From assembly GCA_004154925.1 (NCBI GenBank), contig QJNS01000264.1:43034-107033 (forward strand): a stretch of DNA of 64,000 nucleotides, read 5' to 3'. How positions within the stretch are numbered: position 1 is the stretch's first letter; every line of letters begins with the position of its first letter. The position numbers were made by a program, and so were the translations under genes. Below, piece by piece: positions 50,927 through 61,569 of the stretch. Below the pieces are notes generated by a model. That model had not been told where the DNA came from. It ran no database searches and worked only from the letters and a program-made list of their open reading frames with translations. The stretch comes from Monosporascus cannonballus. Taxonomy: Eukaryota; Ascomycota; Sordariomycetes; Xylariales.

Positions 50927-52604
50927 TTACTCGTGGGTCGATCGCCAACCTTTCGACATGAATGGTTGGGCCCAAGCCACTCTGTCGCGGTCTGGATAAA
51001 CCCAATAGCACCCATTGGGATCCGTCTCGTAGTCTAGATGCTGTAAAAAGTAATCATGTGTCGCTCGCGAGACTCTGAGCGCGTCGAATATACTTGCCTT
51101 CTTGCACAGCTGCTCCATGATCGCGTAGAAGGTCTCGTCGGGGGCGCTTCTGGAAACCAGGATTACACGGTGGCAAACCTGCATCCAGTGCATGATGTGC
51201 TCGAAATCGAGCGTTCTCTGCATCATACGAAATTCTAGGGTCTGCTTAGAAGCCATCGACGGGTCGTCGCTCCGCTTTTCTCCGATCACGTCCCAGCGGA
51301 CGGCTGCCTCGTCCGTGAAACTCCACGGCGACATAGCTGTCGCCAACGTAGTGATATGCGGGTATCGCCAGATGTTCTGGACGAGCCCCGGCAGACGACC
51401 GTCCATGCTGCCGAGACTATCGAGCGGTATCCTCGAGGCCGTATAGCGGTCGTACCGCTGACTCACCGCTGATCCGCCCTGCGGGAGGGAGTCGCGATAC
51501 TTGGCCCGATGGGCGGGGTTGTCTGGCGATAGGGCGTAGGCGAGTCGGGAGTGCTCCCTCAGGCTTCTGCAGTAGTTGAAGTTGCTCCGGTCGCTCCGAT
51601 GCAGCCTGAACAAGCTCTCCTCGATCACGACCCAGAGACTCGCGAAGCGCTTGAGCTGAAGAAGAGTCCAGCCGTCCTGGTGCCCCCAGTGCACGTGCAC
51701 GCCGCTCCGGACGGCGGCCATCGGCTTGTGGATGCGGAACTCCTCCCTCAGCTGCTGGACGGCGCGCCGGATGTTGTCCGTGCAGGCCCGGTTCTCGGTG
51801 TCGTACACGGGCGTGATGACCTCGGCGCCCCACCACCGGTAGTTGTTCGGCGGCACCGGGAAGAAGTCGCGGCCGGCGACCACCCGCGCAGCGCATCGTC
51901 GTTGGGGTCCGCCATCGCCATGTCCTCGAGACTGTCGATGAAGTCCACCTTCCTGGTGTCCTCTTCCCCCCGAGGCGCCCATGGAGGAGTCCCTGAGGTC
52001 GATCTCGTCGGTCTTGTTGGCGACGATCCTCGCGCGCCGCAGCGCGTCAACGCACCGGTTCCGGACCGTGTACTGGAAGCTCTCAGCTTCCAAATTCTCG
52101 CCGAACAGGTGCCCCGGGCTCCCGGGCGTCGACCGCCAGCAGGAATTCCGGCTCGATGCCGTACGTCGGCTTGCCCCCCGCGGCCCGGGCGCGCTCGTCC
52201 TTGCTGCCGTAGTCGTCGCCGGGGTCGTCCGTGACGGAGCTGCCCGACGATGATCGCAACGGCGACGACGAAGACGGCGACTTAGAACCCTCCGCCGTCG
52301 CCTGCTGCTGCTCCTGCCACGCCGCGATCTCGAGCGCCATCGAGTCGCTGCTGCTGGGGCCCTCGTTGCCGGCGTCGCCCATCGACACGTCGCCGCCGGC
52401 CTCCACGTCGGTGTCGGTCGGGTCCGTGTTGTTGTCGTCGTCGAGCGAGCGCTGACCCTCGACGTCCCGCGCCGTCGGCCGCGCCCGGGTCGCGTCTGGC
52501 GGTTCGTTGCGCGACGCGATGCGGGCCGGCCGGCGCTGATTTATTGGCCGCCATGGGCCTGTCGTCCTCGGCGGGTTGTTGACGGGCCTGAATCGGCCCG
52601 ACAT
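50927..52604 (-). pseudogene. Amidoligase-like (Amidoligase_2) gene with three frame changes
   Basis: ATG 52604 opens a Ser/Pro/Asp-rich, disordered N-terminal ~145 residues followed by TYGIEPEFLLAVDA, the start of the amidoligase fold. The rest of the fold lies in other frames: AESFQYTVRNRCVDALRRA, then RKVDFIDSLEDMAMADPNDD, then NYRWWGAEVITPVYD, SGVHVHWGHQDGWTLLQLKR, NFNYCRSLREHSRL and TLEFRMMQRTLDFEHIMHW. The GIExEF, ExxTP and HVH motifs are family hallmarks (ATP-dependent amide-bond-forming enzymes related to glutamine synthetase/GCS). Frame switches fall at about 52100-52130, 51966-51975 and 51878-51886, all at or near G/C runs. They are either sequencing errors in an intact gene or real lesions. 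The C-terminal end is uncertain because a splice donor overlaps the stop. Confidence 0.7.
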
Positions 52605-53555
52605 CTTCGCAGCTGCTTCTGCTTATCCAACTGTGCGGTACGTATGTGTTTTTGGGGTTGTGCTTCTTTCTTCCTAAGCCTGCATGAAAAAGATTGGGTT
52701 TGTGTCAATAACTTGTAGGCTCTCGAAGCGTTTTACTCTACCGCAGGTCGTCCAGTATTGTACACGTTCTGGCTAGGCAACCGCCGTAGTGCTATAAAGA
52801 AAGGATATCAGGACTCTAACAGCCGCACATATATCCTGCTTACATCAACAGCATCGAAGTGAAGTCTGTTTCCCAACTGCGGACGCTGAATAGGGGGGGA
52901 GGGGTTCCTCGGTAATACAGGGGGCTTTGTTCTAGTTTCCGTCCTTCGATACAAAACATCTCGAAGGACAATGGACTTGAAGATCCGCAAAGAAGATGTT
53001 CATATAACAAAAGACTTGTTAGATAATTTGTATGGTATTGTCTATCACGAGACATGTTGTATTAGAGCTGCGCTTCCCAAGCGGCTGATAGCATCCAGGG
53101 GATAGATATACTGGGGTTTCGGTCGCTTCCTGTCCACCGAATAGTTTCGGGAACCGAGCATCTAAAGACCTATAAACCCATGATCTAAAAGGAAGAGAGT
53201 TGGTAAACGATTATTAGTCTCTGCATAGGACATCAAGGGCGGGCAATATATGCCTTCCTTTGCTGGGTGCTTAAGGACTTAATATAGCATTGGTTCAGTA
53301 ACAGAGGGGAGCTTGCAACGCATCAGGGGGTACTAGGTAGCATTTACCTTCAAAGCGCTCGGACCACAATTTAATCACGCCGTAAGTAACCATAACCCCA
53401 CCACGTTCCAAAAGTAGCCCCCAGCCCGTGTACCCAGTACGGACGGATTCATCCCACTTGAAATACTTGCAGTAGCACTCTATTGCGTATAATCTCCTCC
53501 CCCCCCTCCCTTCCCACCATCTAGGTGCCAGACCCCCTGGATATGACTTGACACA
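52605..53555. other. Divergent intergenic region
   Basis: It separates divergently transcribed genes and should hold both promoters. A pyrimidine-rich tract (about 53490-53520) precedes the gene at 53556. Confidence 0.55.
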
Positions 53556-54632
53556 ATGCGCGGACGCGGAGGCGCTCGAGGAGGTAGGGCTCCGTCCGCG
53601 CCATGGAGTCGACTGAAGCCGGTTGAGATGGATCCGCTCGAGGCCATGGGCCTTCCGTCAAAGGGCGATAACAGGTATATGCCCCTACCCTCCATGCTAC
53701 ATTCTCGGCCTATTAGCAGCTCCTCTGACGATAGACTACATTGTAGGCTCCTCGACTTCAAGACCCAAGAGCGCTACTACACGAAGATCGTCGAGCGCTA
53801 CATGGCCTTCTGCTCCGACGCAGGTGAGCGCGACGAGCTCTTGCGCCGCTTCGCCGCTCTCCGCCTCACCAATAACAAGGAGACCCAGCTCCCGTCCTCG
53901 GCCCCTCCAACGTCCTCATCGTCGGCATCATCCAAGAAGACCATGCTCAGCAACGCCAGTTCTACGCCTACGGCCACTCCGAGTATGTCGTCGACGTCCC
54001 TATCGCCCGCTACGACGCCAAGCGACACGAGGGCACTATCAGACGTGCTATCGGCGCTTAGGAAGCTGCGCGAGGGCATCGTGGCCTCGAAGCGCACCGA
54101 CACCTTCGCCGTGCAGGCGTACCTATTCTGCATCCGGCTGGCCGTGCTGGTCAAGCACCCGGAGTCGTACCATCCGGCGCTGCTGCACCTGCTGCGGCGC
54201 ATCCGGGGGCCCGACAGCGGGAACAGCGACGTCATGACGAGCATCGAGCTGGCCGAGGCGGCCGGTTACCTGGTCCTCGACACGGCATGCCGGCGGGGCA
54301 ACCTCGCCGAGGCGTACGCCCTGCGGCGGCGGTACAGGCTGGCGGACGCGCGGGTGGACGGCGTCCTGCGCGCTCTAGCGCACGACAACTGGGTCGCCCT
54401 CGCGAGGCTCAGGAGGAGGGCCGACGGGCACAGGGCGAGCCTGCTCGAGTTTGCCGAGGAGCGCGTGCGCAGGCACCTGCTGAAGTGCTTCGCGCGGAGC
54501 TACCTGAGCGTCGACCTGGGCTTCCTGGAGAGGTCCGCGGACAGGAGGTGGGACGCCCTCACGGCCGAGGACGGCGTGGGCTGGGAGCTGGAGGGGGACA
54601 GGGTCGTCATTCGGAAGGTCAGGGCGAGGTAG
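53556..54632 (+). CDS. Conserved fungal protein, possible PCI-like (CSN8/PSMD8/eIF3K) C-terminal region
   Basis: It is a single-exon frame of 358 aa. It starts with an Arg/Gly-rich MRGRGGARGGR segment; a second ATG at 53628 is possible. Residues about 65-105 are helical (LDFKTQERYYTKIVERYMAF), followed by a Ser/Thr-rich linker (about 108-160). The C-terminal half is helical and Arg-rich (LSALRKLREGI, YLFCIRLAVLVKHP, SYHPALLHLLRRI, AGYLVLDTACRRGN) and ends with LGFLERSADRRW...GWELEGDRVVIRK, which resembles the winged-helix end of PCI-type subunits. The resemblance is by eye and weak. Intrinsic features support a real gene: long frame, GC-rich coding composition and a pyrimidine-rich leader. 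The function is unknown. Confidence 0.75.
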   Translation: MRGRGGARGGRAPSAPWSRLKPVEMDPLEAMGLPSKGDNRYMPLPSMLHSRPISSSSDDRLHCRLLDFKTQERYYTKIVERYMAFCSDAGERDELLRRFAALRLTNNKETQLPSSAPPTSSSSASSKKTMLSNASSTPTATPSMSSTSLSPATTPSDTRALSDVLSALRKLREGIVASKRTDTFAVQAYLFCIRLAVLVKHPESYHPALLHLLRRIRGPDSGNSDVMTSIELAEAAGYLVLDTACRRGNLAEAYALRRRYRLADARVDGVLRALAHDNWVALARLRRRADGHRASLLEFAEERVRRHLLKCFARSYLSVDLGFLERSADRRWDALTAEDGVGWELEGDRVVIRKVRAR

Positions 54633-56302
54633 CTAGGCGGTTTTAGGGCTCGTACGATCGGAATTCTTGATACCCTTGTCGCGATTAAGGCGGTTACGAA
54701 TCACAATAGAACGGAATAGCGGCGCGTTCGGCTTTCCACGAGGTGATGAAACTGCTTGTATTCGGCCGGCTTAAGCGGCTGTCTGTTTTGAACTCTCAAT
54801 CCAGCTTTTGGTTTGACACTAGTGCTACGTCCCACCTCCAATATTTAAGAAAGCTGCAAGGATTTACCCAAGTCGCTATTCTAGGTTGATACACGGACTA
54901 CAACTCGGTTATGCTACTTGATGTTTCTAAGGGTGATGTACTCTTGTCAGTGCTCCTCTTACGGCCAAAGTAGGTAACCTTTCCCCGAGAAGCAGATAAT
55001 TTCTGATAGCCGTGGCTCAGAGACGGGGAGAATGAAAGGCCAGCGATAACTGACGCATCGTTCGACAGTATTGCCGTGAGAAACTCTATAATTTCGCAAG
55101 GGTGAAGAAATGGGCTAGTATCGCTGGATGGAAAGGAGAAGAAAAGGGGGGGGGGGTTTACCTGAAAACCAGAATGTAAGTGTGGCCTACAAAAGTGCCG
55201 GGTCCCCATAAGAACGTGCAGGAGAATGTGGACTTGTTTGGTTGAAGTACGTGCTGAGAAATTATTTAATTAATCAAGAGGACAACCGGAATACAGTCAG
55301 AAGAGCGGACGGGCAAGTGAAGAAAAAGGAAACGGGGGAAATCGCTGCTGCCCGTTTGCCAAAGGACGGAATGGGCAACGGGGTGAAACGTACGACGCTG
55401 GGGATTCGCTGGCTATCACCGACCTAATTAACTAATCTAGGCCCTGCGCGGCTCCTGGGGGAGAGCGGACGGGATCCCGAGTTTTCCACTTGGTGTGGCC
55501 ATATGTGCCTATGGAAGCTCTGTTGAGTTATATGTACGATATGGTTTACCGGGCGTGGTGATGATGCCACCCGTCAACCCCAATCCCAGTATAGCGCGGC
55601 ATAGCATGAGGCGGTGCGGTCTAGGGCGGGAGCAGTTGCTCGATGGGGTAGGATAAGAATGAAGCTCTGGAAGTTCGGACGGACGCGTATTATAGTAGCG
55701 ATTCCGCGAAGGGAGAAGCGGTCCCGGCCTATGCGAACCAGAAGAGGCTTAACATCGTAGAGGGAAAGGGGCGTGGTTTGATATCGCCCAAGGTCGTTGG
55801 TATTTTGAGGGGGCTCACATCAGCTGCCCGCTCCGGCGTGTGATGGGATAATGCATGAGGGAGGCTGATTCGGGGCTTCAGGCCGTTTCAAATGGCCTAT
55901 ACTAACCGCCCTTCTGCTGGGTAGACTACTTCAGTGTTAATGGATTCGGAGATGTGTCAAGGAATCACGTGGAGGGATGAGTAAACATTAATATTAACTG
56001 ACTATGGAAAGGGGACATCCATATCCAAGCGAATCCTTGCATATGTGAAGATCTATCTCGCAGAAGAGAAGCGATAGAAGCATGTGTCTAGCAAACGGAA
56101 GCAGAAAGGGTATCGGGATCCTACGCAACCGAAAACCAGAGCCTAGTCTAATGATCTCCCCATAGCTGTGGCAATATTAGGTCCTCCTCTCAGGTCCTCC
56201 TTTCGGGATATCCTTGATGCCCTTCATGGTGCTGTTGTGGATGAGCACGTCTCCTACTGCTGATCAATTGACTCGATCTTGGCCCTCAACTGCCCCATTA
56301 TG
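54633..56302. other. 1.7-kb intergenic region, no gene recognised
   Basis: It contains a G11 run near 55146-55156. Otherwise nothing was identified. Confidence 0.6.
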
Positions 56303-57055
56303 TCAAACGTGGGCAGAGACTACCTTTGATTTCAATAGCACCGGTGGTAGCGGCATTAGCGTCGGTGTTCTGACGTCGGGCGTAGGGTCTTGTTCGATTT
56401 GCTCCCGAGGATCGTGCTTCTCCAAGTCCACGTTCAGTTCCACGCCTACTTCGTAGGAAAACGACTCCTTCACGGTGGCGAGCAGATCGTCTAGGTCCGT
56501 CGCGTTGATGTCGGGGTCGACTAGCTGCACAGTCCTAGGCCTAACCTCTAGCTCATCTGAGCTATGATCTGACCCCACGACTAAGAAAACCTCCTTGACT
56601 TTGGGAAAGCTCTCCATCAGCACGAATTTGTTGTACGTCTCCCAGGGTTGCCGTATCGCGGGGTCGACGTAATCAATGGCAAGGTCGATAACGTGGCCCG
56701 TGTCCCCGACCAGTTCGGTAAAATCTCGCGCGTGGTCGTGATAGCCCAGAAGCGCAGGTCGGGGCAGGTAGAGCGTGTCCAGCTCGGGGCAGAAGTATAT
56801 TCGCGGCTCGTGCGACCTGGTGCCGAAGGATTTCCTGAAAATCCGCAGGCCCTCGTTCCGCGCCTCGCGGCAGGTGTGAAGGATGGCCGGCGGTTCTGAC
56901 GTTGTCAGACATCGGTCCTCGTCCGAGTCGTAGAACACCTCGACCACCCTCTCGGAGCAGCCCAGTCGCCAAATCTCGAGTCTCAGCTCTGCTGGCAGCT
57001 GAGGGAAGAACTCGAAGGCCGCAAGCGACTGCGTGTCCAGTGGAGTACACGACAT
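56303..57055 (-). CDS. 2EXR-domain protein
   Basis: It is a 250-aa frame from ATG 57055. Residues about 13-30 read AFEFFPQLPAELRLEIW, the defining 2EXR opening, followed by RVVEVFYD, ILHTCREARNEGLRIF and PRIYFCPELDTLYLPRP, the usual order of the domain. The C-terminal part (FPKVKEVFLVVG, then acidic DATDLDDLLA-like sequence) is also common in this family. 2EXR proteins are abundant in plant-associated ascomycetes and lack a known function. The end may be alternatively spliced: GTAGTC after KSK could be a donor to an acceptor GGGGCAG near 56290, replacing the last residues with a short tail. It appears intact. Confidence 0.82.
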   Translation of the reverse strand: MSCTPLDTQSLAAFEFFPQLPAELRLEIWRLGCSERVVEVFYDSDEDRCLTTSEPPAILHTCREARNEGLRIFRKSFGTRSHEPRIYFCPELDTLYLPRPALLGYHDHARDFTELVGDTGHVIDLAIDYVDPAIRQPWETYNKFVLMESFPKVKEVFLVVGSDHSSDELEVRPRTVQLVDPDINATDLDDLLATVKESFSYEVGVELNVDLEKHDPREQIEQDPTPDVRTPTLMPLPPVLLKSKVVSAHV

Positions 57056-58362
57056 TTTAAAATGAGTCCTCTCTGGGACTGCTCAATCAACCTCGTGAGC
57101 CACGCTGCGACGAAGGTGCAGATAGTTTATTATTGACAGTTTGTCATTCTCCCGTCGTTTCGTTCCAATTACGACGACGGCCCTGGCTGGCTAGTCGACA
57201 AAGAACCTGAATTCTACCAAATAAACGCAAGACCGTAAAGGGCCCAAGCCAGAAAGGACCCGACCCCGTAGGTGCTTTTATTGGAACACGCCCTATGCGG
57301 GAGTTTTGCGGCCTCCAAAGTACGGTGACGGGAGCCAAGAGAAAGGCAGGTCCAGACTACTGGACAGCGAAGATGCAATCAAAACAGGCATGAAATAGAG
57401 CTAGCTCACTGCAGCCCTGCATTTTGCGTTGGCTTTCAAACATCATCTCACTGCTGAGACCTACCCGGCCGAAGGATAATGAAAAGGACCCCTAGCAGAT
57501 CTGATCGGCATCTCCGTGCCGGATGAAAACGGTAGCCTCAACTTGAAGAATGGTACGTAAAGGCTTCCTATGTGTCCTTGAGCCCCGACCAGACTAAGGT
57601 ACGATAGGCGCCTAATTAAAGGAGCCTGCATAGGGAGTCAATAAAAGTCGCGTGATTTGGGCATAAACATCGTATGATTTTCAAGGTATAAAGTAAGAGA
57701 TGAGGTTAAAAAAAAAAAAAAGCTGGAGCGGGTCGCTTTAGGGCTGCCCCCGATCCGACCCGGACTTGGTGGTCCGTACCCCCGAAGAAGAATGTGATAA
57801 ACCGCAGTTTCTTTGACGGAAGATAGCCGTTTAAAAATGCCTTACGACCTAATGGCACCTGTTATTATACAGACGAATGATATTGCGTAAGATATGCGAC
57901 AATAAAACCATATATCTAGGTAGTAACAGAGCATTAGAAAAATGTTTGTAGTCTCCAGGTTCCCCTCTTTGACTGCTATGGGCTAGCGTTACGTACACAT
58001 GCGCATGTCATGCCACCCGCCCTTGTTCTAGACGCCCCCTGATTGATGCCCTAATACAGGCAGGGAACAACCCCCTTTTCTCTTGGTCCTGAAAGGCCGG
58101 GCCGACGGGCTCCAACGGCCAACCTGGAACTGACCGACGTACCAGCCCGTTGGTACCCCCCGCTATCTCCGACGTGCCGCTGCAGAAATCTACATACCGT
58201 AATGCATGAGATGAGAAAATACTACTGCACCCCAGAACTCAGACCAAGAACCACCCTCTAAGCATAAACAATAAACCTTCAGGAGGCACTCCACATCGGC
58301 CACGTCCCCATCGCGCGTCCCATCGACAACCCTGCTCGCTCGCGTGGGCGATGCTGAGAAGG
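57056..58362. other. Divergent intergenic region
   Basis: It lies between the divergent 2EXR and QTRT1 genes. An A14 run at about 57707-57720 is directly followed by a GC-rich stretch (GCGGGTCGCTTTAGGGCTGC), the look of an insertion boundary, but no repeat partner was found. Confidence 0.5.
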
Positions 58363-59832
58363 ATGGCCAACGTCATCGCATCTCAGTCGTCAGCAGCCTT
58401 GACCTTCGATCTGGTCGCCCGTTGTTCGGTAAGCTCGTCGACTTAACTAGGAAATAAATACACATCATCATGTCGCCGATGGGGCCAACCTCTCGCCTGC
58501 TCTGAAATAAGTCCTCCTCCGTCTCGGCTCGTGTCTGACGGAGCTTCCTAGACAACCCGCGCCCGAGCCTCCGTCCTGACGCTCCCTCATGGCCCCGTCC
58601 AACTGCCTATATTCATGCCCGTCGCGACGCAAGCTTCCCTGAAGGGCCTGACCCCCGAGCAGTTAGAGGAGACGGGATGCCGTCTATGTCTGAACAACAC
58701 ATATCACCTGGGTCTGAAGCCAGGCCAGGACGTGCTCGCCGCTATGGGGGGCGCACACAAGCTGCAAGGATGGAACCACAACATCTTGACGGATAGCGGA
58801 GGGTACGTTGGCACGACCACCACCACCACCACCGCCATGGCGCAATTCGGCGACCCATACAAATGAAGAGACTGACCGCCGTTTCGTTACGCGATGCGCA
58901 GCTTCCAGATGGTCAGCCTACTCAAGCTAGCCAAGGTAACCGAGGAGGGCGTCGAGTTCCTCTCACCGCACGACGGGACGCCGATGCTGCTGACGCCGGA
59001 GCACTCCATCGGCCTGCAGAACACGATCGGCAGCGACATCATCATGCAGCTGGACGACGTGCTGGTGACGACGTCGCCCGACGCGCGGCGCATGCGCGAG
59101 GCCATGGAGCGCAGCGTGCGGTGGCTCGACCGGTGCATCGCGGCGCACCGGAACCCGGGCACACAGAACCTGTTCTGCATCGTGCAGGGCGGTCTCGACC
59201 TCGACATGCGGCGCGAGTGCTGCGCGGCCATGGTGGCGCGCGGCACCCCCGGGATCGCCATCGGCGGGCTCAGCGGCGGCGAGGCCAAGGCCGACTACTG
59301 CCGCGTAGTGGCCTGCTGCACGGAGCTCCTCCCCGAGCTCAAGCCCCGCTACGTCATGGGCATCGGGTACCCCGAGGACCTCGTGGTCAGCGTGGCGCTG
59401 GGCGCCGACATGTTCGACTGCGTGTGGCCGACGCGGACGGCGCGGTTCGGCAACGCCGTGACGCGGCGCGGCGTGCTGAACCTGCGCAACGCGCGGTACG
59501 CGTCGGACTTCGGGCCCGTCGAGGACGGCTGCGCCTGCGCCTGCTGCCGCCCGCGGGATCGGCAGGGCGGGCTGGGCGTCACGCGCGCCTTCGTCCACCA
59601 CAACGCCGCCAAGGAGACCGTGGCAGCCCACCTCCTGACGATCCACAACGTGCACTACCAGCTCGACCTCATGCGCCGCGTGCGCGAGGCCGTCGTCACC
59701 GACGAGTACCCGGCCTTCCTGCGCCGCTTCTTCGCTGACCTGTACCCGGACAGCCGCGCCGACTACCGCGCGTGGGCCGTCGAGGCCCTGCGCGGCGTCG
59801 GCGTCGACCTGTTGTCAGATGAGGAGACGTGA
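58363..59832 (+). CDS. QTRT1: Queuine tRNA-ribosyltransferase catalytic subunit (eukaryotic TGT)
   Basis: Exons 58363-58428, 58552-58802 and 58902-59832 give 415 aa; introns are 123 and 99 bp. An in-frame ATG at 58351 would add four residues. The N-terminus FDLVARCSTTRARASVLTLP leads to PIFMPVATQASLKGLTPEQL. Key motifs are SGGFQM with preceding Asp103, MQLDDV, MGIGYPEDLV, and DMFDCVWPTRTARFG with the probable nucleophile Asp278. Zinc ligands are C316, C318 and C321 in DGCACACCRP plus the His of LLTIHN. The enzyme swaps guanine for queuine at position 34 of Tyr, His, Asn and Asp tRNAs, with partner QTRT2 (not in this window). Fungi do not make queuine, so this implies salvage from the environment. 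The gene appears intact. Confidence 0.96.
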
Positions 59833-60232
59833 ATATAGTTAGTAGTGGTGGTTCTCCGAGTCCGATGGTGACATTCTGGTCGCGTGCTCCTTCCTATCGG
59901 TGTTTCTTGTGTGACTGTGTCTTATCGTATACCGCATTGCTGCCGTTAGAGCCCGTACCTAGACTCGGTTTGTAGCATTGTCATAATCATCGTGCATATC
60001 ATGTAGAAATGCGTACGCCCTTATGGAGGGTTCTATGTACATCTATGCCCGTTGTCGTTGCACCGGTTTCAAGGGCTTGCCCGAAAGGGTTCTCGGCTGT
60101 TTCGCTCTCCCGTCTACAATTGGTTGGTGGGGGTTATATTCACCGATATGAGGTATCCAACGCATCTGTCTAAGCGGTTCAAGAACGTACAAATGGTATC
60201 TGTGGCGCAGCTATAAAAGCAAAAATCCAACC
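59833..60232. other. Intergenic between convergent QTRT1 and the GPI-protein gene
   Basis: Nothing was identified beyond presumed 3' UTRs. Confidence 0.55.
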
Positions 60233-61569
60233 CTACAAAACTAAAACCACAGCCCCCAGCACGGCGCCTATCGCAACTGGCCACACGGCAGGGAGGCCCA
60301 GCCCGCCGGCGGCGGCGGTATCCGGCTCCGCCGTGCTAGACGGCGTCACGGTGACGGTCACGGCCGTCGCGCTCCCGGAGGCGGTCTCGCTCGAGCCCTC
60401 CCCGCCCGCCGCGGCGGTACCCGTGGGCTCGGCGTCGGCCGCCGACAGACCATCGGCGGCGGTGGTGGTGGCGTCGGCGCTGGCGACGAGTATGTCCCCC
60501 ACGCTGGAGCACAGGTCCTCGTAGGCAGACAATCTCGCTGGGGGAGGAAAAGGGGGGGAATTAGCAACGGGAACAAAAACAAGACGGGGTCGGACTTCGA
60601 TGGCGGAGCGGGAGATAGAAGAAGGGGTTGTGAGGGGGCTATGAAAGTTTTGTTAGGAAGCTTACATGGTCTGAAATTCGTCCACGCCGTGCTCGCGTGG
60701 TCGCTGCACGAGCTGAAGGCGCCGTCGAAGACGTCGGGCACCCAGGTCGTCGTGCTCCGGTCCGTCATGTAGCAGAGGCACTCGGCCTGCGAGCTCAGGG
60801 GCAGTCGCTCGAAGCCGCGGGTCTCGAGCGCGCAGTAGTTCCCGATGGTGGCGAGGAAGTCGCAGTCGTCGTCCTCCTCCTCCGCGCCAGGCGCCGGTGT
60901 CGCGGCGGTCTTGGTCTTGGCCTCGGCCTTGCTGGTCACGGGTCCGGCGGCGGACCCCGTCGTCTTCGTGGCCTTCGTCGCTGTCCCCTTGCTGCATGCA
61001 CCCTCGAGACCTCCGCCGCCGCAGAAATTCCCCAGGGTGCTCCACGCTGTGCGGCGCGCGTACGGTTAGCTGCGTTCGCTCATTTCCCCGGGGGCGGCGC
61101 CTCCCGGTATCGTTCCCGCCCGCGCACGCGGGATACGCAGACGGGGTGAGCGGGGCAGAACGAAAAACCTACCGCTGTACTCGGACGAGGAGCTCGGCGC
61201 GGCGCTCGAGATGAAGTTGGCGCACGACATGGCCGAGTCGTCGAAGTACTCGGGCTCGAACTTCTCGCCGTCGCAGCAGAGACACGCAGCGATCTCCTCG
61301 GAGGACGCGAACTCGATCTCGGGGATCGCGCTGGCACAGTAGGCCACCAGCGAGTTCGCCGTCTTGCACACCTCGGCCGCGGCGCCGCCGGCGCCGCCAC
61401 CACCCGGCTGGTCTCCTTTGGCGGAGGCCGCCTCCGTCGGCGCGGGAGCAGCCTTGATCTGCGCCGGGAGGATGAACTTCGGCGGCGGCGTCGGGCGCGG
61501 GATATGCTGGTTGGAGAAGGCTAGGCCGTGGCCGGCGAGGGCCAGGCCGCTGATTAGGTATTTCGACAT
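60233..61569 (-). CDS. GPI-anchored secreted protein with two copies of a Cys-spaced domain
   Basis: Exons 61569-61173, 61046-60666 and 60537-60233 give 360 aa; introns are 126 and 128 bp, both phase 1. MSKYLISGLALAGHGLAFS is a signal peptide and the C-terminus (GLPAVWPVAIGAVLGAVVLVL) is a GPI-addition or membrane tail, preceded by a Thr/Ser/Ala-rich stalk. Two domains share the same spacing, C-x9-C-x17-C-x-C: C68, C78, C96, C98 and C194, C204, C222, C224. Each is followed by a further Cys (C116, C246), an AW (134, 254) and a last Cys (C141, C269). A Lys/Thr/Glu-rich acidic linker separates them. This is not the eight-Cys CFEM pattern. I infer a cell-wall or plasma-membrane surface protein; the binding partner is unknown. 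Confidence 0.85.

Noticed and set aside
57707..57760. A-run plus GC-rich stretch as a retroposed SINE tail
   Set aside because: No target duplication, Pol III boxes or second copy could be found in the window.
58963..59655. 230-codon open frame on the - strand opposite QTRT1
   Set aside because: It is a GC-rich shadow of the QTRT1 coding frame with no domain features; the + strand has full catalytic motifs.
58863..59738. 291-codon + frame overlapping QTRT1
   Set aside because: It is an out-of-frame reading of the same exon, Arg/Gly/Ala-rich, starting inside an intron.
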